NCBI RefSeq assembly: GCF_017873435.1
Contig: NZ_JAGGKG010000020.1
Span: forward strand, 25,340-89,339
Reading direction: 5' to 3'
Source of the DNA: Paenibacillus turicensis
Lineage (GTDB): Bacteria > Bacillota > Bacilli > Paenibacillales > Paenibacillaceae
Length of the DNA: 64,000 nt
A program made the translations under genes and the position numbers. The notes beneath the pieces were generated by a model. That model searched no databases, was not told the origin of the DNA, and saw nothing but the letters and a program-made list of their open reading frames with translations. Shown one piece after another: positions 57,999-64,000 of the stretch (position 1 is the first letter of the stretch; each line of letters opens with the position of its first letter).

Positions 57999-60761
57999 AT
58001 GGGAGCGGTAAAAAAGAAAATGGTAGTTAAAACTGGGGAGAATCAACACGGACAGGTGAAATGGAAGCAGGTTGCGCTTAAACAAGGGAAAAGGTTAGCT
58101 TTAGTAGGTTTGGCAGGATTGCTGTGGATACAACCGGTTTTGGAATTAAATTGGCTTAGCAACAAATCAAGTATTGTAGCGGCGGCAGAAGCAACCAAGA
58201 CAGGCGAAGAGATGATTACTTCAGGTGCGAAGCTCATGAAATACACCTATACCACTACACGTTCAGGCAAAGCAGTTAAAGTATTAATGGATGTTGTCGA
58301 GGTAGATTTAAGCAATCCGTATGTACAAATGGATGTTATGACAGGTAAAAATAATCAGCTTACGACACGCCAAACGGTGGAAAAAATGGTACAAGAAACA
58401 GGTGCTGTTGCAGGGATAAACGGTGATTTTTTTGTGATGAGTGGTCAAGGTGTGCCGATGGGTGCTGCCGTCTCAAAAGGAACGTTAGTGAGTAGCCCTG
58501 CTCAGCTGTCAGGGATGTATGCTTTTGCTGTGAGCAAGGATGGCAATCCAATGATCGATTTATTCAGATTTAACGGTAGTGTAACGGCAGAGGATGGCTC
58601 AACCTATCCTTTAGCGGGGATCAACCAAGAATCGTATAAGCTAGAGCCTGAAAATGTGTATAGTCACGTTAATAATATGTTTATTTATACAAGTGCATGG
58701 AAATCTACAGAGCGTCCAAAGGCAAGCTTTACTACACCAACAGAGGTGCTTGTCCAAGGGGATGTCGTTCAGCAAATTTCTCTTCAAGCACCAATTGAAG
58801 GTACGATCCCAGAGGGAGCGTATATTTTGCGTGCGCATGGCACAGCAGCAGATTACATTGCTCAGCATTTAAGCGTAGGGCAACGAGTGAGCGCTGCGTA
58901 TCAGCTTGTGGCACAGTCTAGTGGGCAAACGGTCGACCCTGCAAGCCTACAAATGATGATAGGTGGACATACGTTGCTCGTAGACCAAGGGAAAGCCTCT
59001 GGTTTTACACGTTCCACTACAGGCATTAGCGGTGGTAGTGCGGTAGCTAGAACGGCTGTAGGGTACTCTAAGGACGGCAAAAAGGCGTATATGATTACCG
59101 CCGAAAATAATAGTAGTAGCTCAGGCTTGACGTTAAAGGAGCTCCAAAGCTTTATGGTGAGCATCGGGGTTTGGAAAGGGCTTAACCTAGATGGTGGTGG
59201 CTCCACAACGATGGTTAATCGTCCATTGGCAGAGACAAATGCAAGCTTAACCTTCACCACCTCCAACGGAGCGGCAGGACAACGTGCGGTCGTAAATGGT
59301 TTAGGGGTGTTTAGTACAGCGCCACAAGGCACACTTAAAGGGCTTAAGGTAAGTGGTAACACAAGACTATTGATCGGTGAAACTGCATCGTATACGCTAA
59401 AAGGTTATGATACCTATTACAACCCAATCGATACTTCTACTATCGGGGCAACATGGAGCGCTAGCAATAGCAATCTAGTAGAAAGCAATGGTAGCTTCAA
59501 GGCGGCTAAGTCAGGAGCATCTCAAGTTGTTGCAACGAGTAACGGGGTAAAAACAAGCTTAAATGTAACCGTGCTTGGTGGCAAAGACCTTGAAAGCTTA
59601 ACGCCTTCTACCACATTTGCTCCCCTAGAATCTGGAACTAGCATTAACGTGCCAGTAACTGCTAAACTGAAAAGTACCGTAAGTACAGTGAATGTACCTG
59701 CGGAATCTATTAAATGGAAATTTAATGGCATTGATGCTGTCGTGAAGGATGGCGTTTTAAAAATAAATAAAGTGAATGCAGGTGTGAAGGTCGCTTACGC
59801 TACACCAGAATATGATGGCTTTAGTGGTACGCCAATCGTCTTCTCTACTTCTGAAGAGCAAGTATGGGAAAACTTTGAAAAGGTGAGCTACCCGCTTAGC
59901 TTTACAGGACTTCCAGCAGGCACGACTGGGACGGTATCTGTGGTTCAAGGTACAAGCTCAGCTACAGGAAATGCAGGTCAAGGTGCTAAAGTGCTGAAGC
60001 TGGACTACGATATGACTAACGGAACTGGAAACCGTTTTGCATATGCTCAGTTTAACGGAACCTCAGGAAAGGCGATTCCAACAGGCGCAACTCAATTGTC
60101 GATTGATGTATTAGGGGATGCAAGTCAAAACTGGCTAAGAGTAGAATTTGAAGATGCTAACGGTAAAGCGGTTTATGGCGACCTTACGAAGCAAATTGAC
60201 TTTAACAACTGGCAAACGCTGAAGCTGGATCTAAGCACGTTAAACCTGAAGCAACCAGCGAAGCTAAAACGGATTTACCTCGTGAATTTAGAGGAAGGTC
60301 AAGATGAGAGAACACTACAAGGTAGTATTTCGTTAGATAACATCAAATTTACAGCACCAGCAAGCCAAGGCGGAAGCACCGTTAATACTGGAGTTACTGC
60401 GGTAATGACGATCGGCAAAAAAGAAATGACGGTAAATAATAGCACGAAGACATTAGATGTTGCCCCTGTTTTGCAAAATGGCGTAACCTATGTCCCGATT
60501 AAATATATTATTGATTACTTTGGTGGCGAAGCGAACTGGGATGGACTAAATAAAAAGCTTACAGTCATCCAAGGTAAGACGACTTTAGAGCTAACCGTAA
60601 ATAAAAAAGAATTTTTATTAGGTGGCGTGAAAAAACAAGGCGAAGCAGCACCGATTATTTTGAGTAATAGGACTTTAGTCCCGTTGAGACTTGTGTCTGA
60701 ACAACTAGGTATCGAAGTAAAATGGGAAAAGATGACCAAATCCATCACTTTAAAATCATGA
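57999..60761 (+). CDS. Exported phosphodiester glycosidase (NAGPA-like) with C-terminal stalk domain
   Basis: About 920 residues. Signal peptide or anchor (RLALVGLAGLLWIQPVLEL, ending before AAAEATK). The NAGPA/PF09992-type domain (~60-420) has AVAGINGDFFVMSGQGVPMGAAVSKG, MMIGGHTLLVDQG, TAVGYSKDGKKAYMITAE and the hallmark GLNLDGGGSTTMV. Then come a bacterial Ig-like segment (~420-510), a jelly-roll-like carbohydrate-binding segment (~600-760) and a copper-amine-oxidase-like stalk domain with VTYVPIKYIIDYFGGEANWD and RTLVPLRLVSEQLGIEVKWE. Likely acts on wall polymer or exopolysaccharide. The start is uncertain (ATG 57999 or 58020; no ideal ribosome site). Confidence 0.88.
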   Translation: MGAVKKKMVVKTGENQHGQVKWKQVALKQGKRLALVGLAGLLWIQPVLELNWLSNKSSIVAAAEATKTGEEMITSGAKLMKYTYTTTRSGKAVKVLMDVVEVDLSNPYVQMDVMTGKNNQLTTRQTVEKMVQETGAVAGINGDFFVMSGQGVPMGAAVSKGTLVSSPAQLSGMYAFAVSKDGNPMIDLFRFNGSVTAEDGSTYPLAGINQESYKLEPENVYSHVNNMFIYTSAWKSTERPKASFTTPTEVLVQGDVVQQISLQAPIEGTIPEGAYILRAHGTAADYIAQHLSVGQRVSAAYQLVAQSSGQTVDPASLQMMIGGHTLLVDQGKASGFTRSTTGISGGSAVARTAVGYSKDGKKAYMITAENNSSSSGLTLKELQSFMVSIGVWKGLNLDGGGSTTMVNRPLAETNASLTFTTSNGAAGQRAVVNGLGVFSTAPQGTLKGLKVSGNTRLLIGETASYTLKGYDTYYNPIDTSTIGATWSASNSNLVESNGSFKAAKSGASQVVATSNGVKTSLNVTVLGGKDLESLTPSTTFAPLESGTSINVPVTAKLKSTVSTVNVPAESIKWKFNGIDAVVKDGVLKINKVNAGVKVAYATPEYDGFSGTPIVFSTSEEQVWENFEKVSYPLSFTGLPAGTTGTVSVVQGTSSATGNAGQGAKVLKLDYDMTNGTGNRFAYAQFNGTSGKAIPTGATQLSIDVLGDASQNWLRVEFEDANGKAVYGDLTKQIDFNNWQTLKLDLSTLNLKQPAKLKRIYLVNLEEGQDERTLQGSISLDNIKFTAPASQGGSTVNTGVTAVMTIGKKEMTVNNSTKTLDVAPVLQNGVTYVPIKYIIDYFGGEANWDGLNKKLTVIQGKTTLELTVNKKEFLLGGVKKQGEAAPIILSNRTLVPLRLVSEQLGIEVKWEKMTKSITLKS

Positions 60762-60809
60762 TATGATAGGTTGAGATATTCTGGGATTTGAGGGAATGGA
60801 GAAGGGACC

Positions 60810-61982
60810 GTGGACTTTCAAGCAGATGCTATAGACAGAGTAATAAAAAATGCAATCGGAGTCATGGAGAGCAGTAAGGTCCAGATTCTTGAAATTCTTG
60901 AAACAGCGCGTAGAGAGCTGACTACACTTAACAATGAGCTTCAGCAGGTGATGAAGGAAACTGCCGAAACCGTTGAAAAGGTTGACCAGCTTGAAATTAA
61001 TTATCGTCGCTCACGTATCCGGCTAACCGAGGTTAGCCGTGATTTCGTGCGGTATAAAGAAGAAGATATAAAGCAGGCCTATGAGAATGCAACGCAATTG
61101 CAGCTCGACCTGCTTATTTATCGTGAAAAGGAAATGTACTTGAAGGCTCGCCGAGATGATTTGCAGCAACGGGCGCGAAGTGTGGAGAAATCCGTAGAAC
61201 GTGCCGAGACCATTGGTTCGCAAATTGGTGTGGTTATGGAATATTTGTCAGGCGAGTTAGGTCAGGTGACACGTATTTTAGAAACTGCGAAAACGCGCCA
61301 GCTTATTGGACTTAAAATTATTCTTGCTCAAGAGGAAGAACGCAAACGAATTTCCAGAGAAATCCATGACGGTCCCGCTCAGCTACTAGCTAATCTAGTA
61401 CTAAGGACGGAAATTGTCGAAAGAATGATCGTGAAGCAGGAATTTAAGCTAGTGCAGGACGAAATAGTTGACTTGAAGGGTCAAGTACGTGCTAGCTTGG
61501 AGGAAATGAGAAAAGTAATCTTTAATCTTCGTCCAATGGCACTAGATGATCTAGGCTTAATCCCAACCTTACGCAAATATGTGCATGATTACGAAGAAAA
61601 GACTAAAATAAGAACTACATTTGAAACGAGGGGCAAGGAATGTAGACTATCGTCTGCGATGGAAGCCGCCGTCTTCAGACTCATACAGGAAGCGTTAAGC
61701 AATGCAGCAAAACATGCTTTGCCTTCTTATGTCGGGGTAGAAATTACGTATCAAGCACAAATGGTTAAAATTATGGTTAGCGATAACGGACTAGGATTTA
61801 AAGTAGAGCAGCTAGAGGAAAAAACAAAATCTCATGCTCATTTTGGCCTCATTGGTATGCGTGAGCGGGTAGAATTGCTAGATGGTAGAATGGAAATAGA
61901 ATCAACGGCAAATGTCGGAACAAAGATTATTATTCATATTCCAATTAATACGGACAAAGGAAAGGAGAATCAGGATGGATAG
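60810..61982 (+). CDS. degS: Two-component sensor histidine kinase DegS
   Basis: Cytosolic kinase with no membrane segment. N-terminal DegS sensory domain with long coiled coils (residues ~1-175), HisKA_3 dimerisation with phospho-acceptor H186 in EERKRISREIHDGPAQLL, then HATPase (EALSNAAKHA, DNGLGF, HFGLIGMRERVELLDG). GTG 60810 follows GGAGAAGGGACC. It overlaps degU by eight bases. The pair governs exoenzymes, competence and motility in B. subtilis. Confidence 0.96.
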   Translation: MDFQADAIDRVIKNAIGVMESSKVQILEILETARRELTTLNNELQQVMKETAETVEKVDQLEINYRRSRIRLTEVSRDFVRYKEEDIKQAYENATQLQLDLLIYREKEMYLKARRDDLQQRARSVEKSVERAETIGSQIGVVMEYLSGELGQVTRILETAKTRQLIGLKIILAQEEERKRISREIHDGPAQLLANLVLRTEIVERMIVKQEFKLVQDEIVDLKGQVRASLEEMRKVIFNLRPMALDDLGLIPTLRKYVHDYEEKTKIRTTFETRGKECRLSSAMEAAVFRLIQEALSNAAKHALPSYVGVEITYQAQMVKIMVSDNGLGFKVEQLEEKTKSHAHFGLIGMRERVELLDGRMEIESTANVGTKIIIHIPINTDKGKENQDG

Positions 61983-62691
61983 TATTAAACCAACAATTAA
62001 AGTCCTTTTAGCGGACGATCATCAGTTATTTCGTGAAGGCTTAAAGCGCATTTTGAACATGGAACAGGATATTGAGGTTGTAGGAGAATGCGGAGATGGC
62101 TCTCAGGTGTTAAGTAGTTGTGCCATGTATCGTCCCGAAATCGTCTTAATGGACATTAATATGCCTTTGCTAAATGGTGTAGACGCGACAGCACAGCTTC
62201 GCCAATCTTCCCCTGATATTAAAGTTATCATTTTATCAATTCATGATGATGAGAGTTATGTGTTTGAAACGTTGCGTAAGGGTGCAACAGGATATTTGTT
62301 GAAGGATATGGAGGCAGAATCATTAATTAATGCCATCCGTACAGTAGCAGAAGGTAACGGATTTATTCACCCTAAAGTAACAGGGAAGCTTATTCAACAG
62401 CTTCGTCGTATGGAATATGTAAGTGAGACAGGTGCAATGGCACAGGATCACGAGCTACATGAAGCAGGCGTTAAATTTGTTGCAGGCGATAACAACCCAT
62501 TAACCCGTCGTGAAGCAGAAGTACTTCGTCTAATGGCGGAAGGACGTAGCAATAAAGTCATCGGCGAGCACCTGTTTATTAGTGAAAAAACAGTTAAAAA
62601 CCATGTGAGTAGCATCTTGCAAAAAATGGATGTGGATGATCGTACACAAGCTGTTATTAACGCGATTAAATTTGGCTGGGTAACATTGTAA
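61975..62691 (+). CDS. degU: Response regulator DegU
   Basis: NarL/LuxR-family regulator, 238 residues. The receiver has acidic D14/D15 (LLADDH), phospho-acceptor D60 (VLMDINMP) and the conserved Lys in GYLLKDM. The LuxR HTH is NPLTRREAEVLRLMAEGRSNKVIGEHLFISEKTVKNH. ATG 61975 follows AAAGGAGAATCAGG. Confidence 0.96.
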   Translation: MDSIKPTIKVLLADDHQLFREGLKRILNMEQDIEVVGECGDGSQVLSSCAMYRPEIVLMDINMPLLNGVDATAQLRQSSPDIKVIILSIHDDESYVFETLRKGATGYLLKDMEAESLINAIRTVAEGNGFIHPKVTGKLIQQLRRMEYVSETGAMAQDHELHEAGVKFVAGDNNPLTRREAEVLRLMAEGRSNKVIGEHLFISEKTVKNHVSSILQKMDVDDRTQAVINAIKFGWVTL

Positions 62692-62923
62692 TCATCGTAA
62701 TGAATCAAGTTAATAAGGTTATTCTTTGATTTGATGATGAGACAGTAAGTAGGACAGTAGGACAGTAATGAATTAGGTTGTTAATTTTGTTGGTAATTTT
62801 ATTTGGTAATTTTTATAATGAACTGAAATTGTACATATGTGAGCATTTGGCATATAGGCAATGCCCCGCCCAGTAACAGAAGCATCCTCTACGGCATACA
62901 TTGTCGTATGGGAGGTGAGCTCC

Positions 62924-63424
62924 ATGATTCCCTTCATGGGTTACATTTTATTATGTTACGGTGTGGCTGCAATTGCGGTTCATGCCATGTATAGATGGCA
63001 CGTCCATAGACATCCAAAGTCTGTAAAGCGTGTTCATTATGTTCTAATTACGCAAAATCACGAAAATCAAATGGAGTGGGTACTAAGAGCATTACACTGG
63101 TACTCCAAAATGAAGGGCGTTGCACTTCGCGTCACTTTGCTAGATAATGAATCTAACGATGACACCTTGGCCATTGCTCAGAAGATGGAGAAACACGGCA
63201 TGGAAATCACCGTGGTTCAGGCTAAGGATCAGCAAGCGGAAGAACTTCTTTCGAGACCTTTTTCGCAAAAGGGAACGGTAAATGAGACTACAGAGTTCAC
63301 TAAAGCTAAGCTAGGTGATGGAACTAAAAAAACTCTAGAAGTTGAATTTAACGAGGAAAAGCAGTTTTGCATTGACCTTCGGCTTCCACAGGAAGTGAAT
63401 CGAATTCCTTATGTGCAAGTTTAA
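62924..63424 (+). CDS. Small membrane-anchored protein with glycosyltransferase-2-like core
   Basis: 166 residues: one N-terminal membrane helix (PFMGYILLCYGVAAIAVHAMY), a basic stretch, then HYVLITQNHENQMEWVLRALHWYSKMKGVALRVTLLDNESNDDTLAIA, which resembles the nucleotide-binding start of GT2 enzymes but without the rest of the fold. ATG 62924 is chosen for GGAGGTGAGCTCC; an earlier ATG at 62861 lacks a ribosome site. Function unknown; position after degU. Confidence 0.75.
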   Translation: MIPFMGYILLCYGVAAIAVHAMYRWHVHRHPKSVKRVHYVLITQNHENQMEWVLRALHWYSKMKGVALRVTLLDNESNDDTLAIAQKMEKHGMEITVVQAKDQQAEELLSRPFSQKGTVNETTEFTKAKLGDGTKKTLEVEFNEEKQFCIDLRLPQEVNRIPYVQV

Positions 63425-63496
63425 AGAACCAAACAATTTAGACCATGTGAAGTTAAAGCTGAGCAATCTTGCTGATTTCTGTACATGGATAGTGTG

Positions 63497-63540
63497 AAGC
63501 ACACACTTTAGGAAAAAACCTAAAGCTGTGTGCTTTTTTT
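63497..63540 (+). terminator. Terminator before the group II intron
   Basis: AAGCACACA (63497-63505) pairs with TGTGTGCTT (63527-63535), and TTTAGG with CCTAAA around AAAAAA; T run to 63540. Confidence 0.92.
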
Positions 63541-63550
63541 GTTGTCTTGC

Positions 63551-64000
63551 GTGCCCAGAGGCACGCATCATCTAGTTGGTGTAAGTCCGACCGAAGGAGG
63601 GACCAAGCCACCTTCGTAGCTAGGATACCTACGTATAGCGAAATCTGTACGTAGAAGCGTATCGACGAAAGTACCTGTCAGAGACAGGGCGAGCAACATA
63701 CCAGGCCGTAACATAAAGTGAATCCTGCCGCGTCGTCAAAAAGGCCTCGCAAGAGGGAAAAGAGGAAGTCGAGTCCCGAGGATATGGACGAAGACCACGG
63801 AAACTGTATCGAACTTGGGGCAACAGTGAAGAATCCTTCGGCGTAAGGGGATCGGCATGGTATGAAAGATGGTGCAGTGAACTGGGGAGACCCTCCCCTG
63901 CACAGAAAAAAAAAAACTGTAAAGAGGTGCCCTATAAACCCTAAAGGTGAAATGGGTGATCTGTAGGAAGGGAGTCCGAGGGGCTCATAGTACCGAGGAG
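63551..64000 (+). mobile_element. Group II intron, 5' (ribozyme domain I onward) part; continues past window
   Basis: The segment begins GTGCCCAGAGGCACGC and shows domain-I-like phrases (CTAGTTGGTGTAAGTCC, CCGTAACATAAAGTGAATCC) and the region before the maturase (GTGAACTGGGGAGACCC, GAGGTGCCCTATAAACC, GGAGTCCGAGGGGCTCATAG). Base composition is purine- and GC-rich, unlike its surroundings. The reverse transcriptase/maturase gene should start just beyond base 64000. Inserting right after a terminator is typical of class IIC introns, but the class is not certain. The exact 5' boundary may be off by a few bases. Confidence 0.85.

Noticed and set aside
63629..63823. Minus-strand frame in the group II intron
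   Set aside because: It falls in structured ribozyme sequence; GC-rich RNA commonly yields chance open frames.

Overview
The window reads as a chromosomal segment of a spore-forming, flagellated, S-layer-bearing Firmicute of the Paenibacillaceae. The gene order tsaC(ywlC)-mntP-ywlE-ywlG-glyA-upp-(mnaA)-atpIBEFHAGDC-ywzB-murA-spoIID-spoIIQ-spoIIID-mbl-flhO-flhP-fabZ matches the Bacillus subtilis ywl/atp/spo/mbl region. Brevibacillus-like traits are the AT-rich sequence, several large SLH-domain proteins, a csaB-tagA-tagO cluster, and an S-layer gene with two tandem translation starts. I infer a low-GC Brevibacillus close to B. laterosporus; this is from memory of the genus and was not searched.

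Layout. 1-8.7 kb: tRNA modification (tsaC, cut by the window edge), cation/H+ antiporter, Mn efflux, arginine phosphatase, a ZTP riboswitch ahead of ywlG-glyA, upp, and mnaA (UDP-ManNAc supply). 8.7-16.3 kb: the complete F1Fo-ATP synthase operon. 16.4-24.4 kb: envelope and sporulation genes (murA, spoIID, spoIIQ, spoIIID, mbl) followed by two flagellar rod genes and an EpuA-like gene. 24.5-25.5 kb, minus strand: an Rpn-family nuclease gene with a strong internal ribosome site and start. 25.8-33.4 kb: fabZ, pgcA, a DUF5693-type membrane protein, csaB, tagA and tagO. 33.4-36.0 kb, minus strand: a stalk-domain protein and a BlaR1-like/BlaI-like pair with a clear promoter/operator.

36-60.8 kb is the cell-surface region. 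It holds three large SLH-domain proteins (36.2, 41.6 and 53.0 kb), unfamiliar exported proteins, an alpha/beta SASP, metK, an RRNPP-type regulator and an exported phosphodiester-glycosidase/stalk protein. 60.8-63.4 kb carries degS-degU and a small membrane-anchored protein. The last 450 bases are the 5' part of a group II intron placed just after a terminator.

How the genes work together. MnaA, TagO and TagA would build the lipid-linked GlcNAc-ManNAc start of a secondary wall polymer, CsaB would pyruvylate it, and the SLH proteins would bind that ketal. ZTP sensing ties glyA to folate and purine status. DegS/DegU and the RRNPP regulator are candidate controllers of the exported proteins.

Most notable: (i) a family of about 185-230 nt imperfect palindromes with compensatory stem changes, one copy upstream of the main S-layer gene and three in a row at 57.07-57.96 kb; (ii) an unannotated 41-residue secreted pro-peptide overlapping the end of the RRNPP regulator, i.e. 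a probable quorum-sensing pair; (iii) an Rpn nuclease with an in-frame internal start that would make a C-terminal antitoxin-like product. No tRNA, rRNA or CRISPR array was seen.
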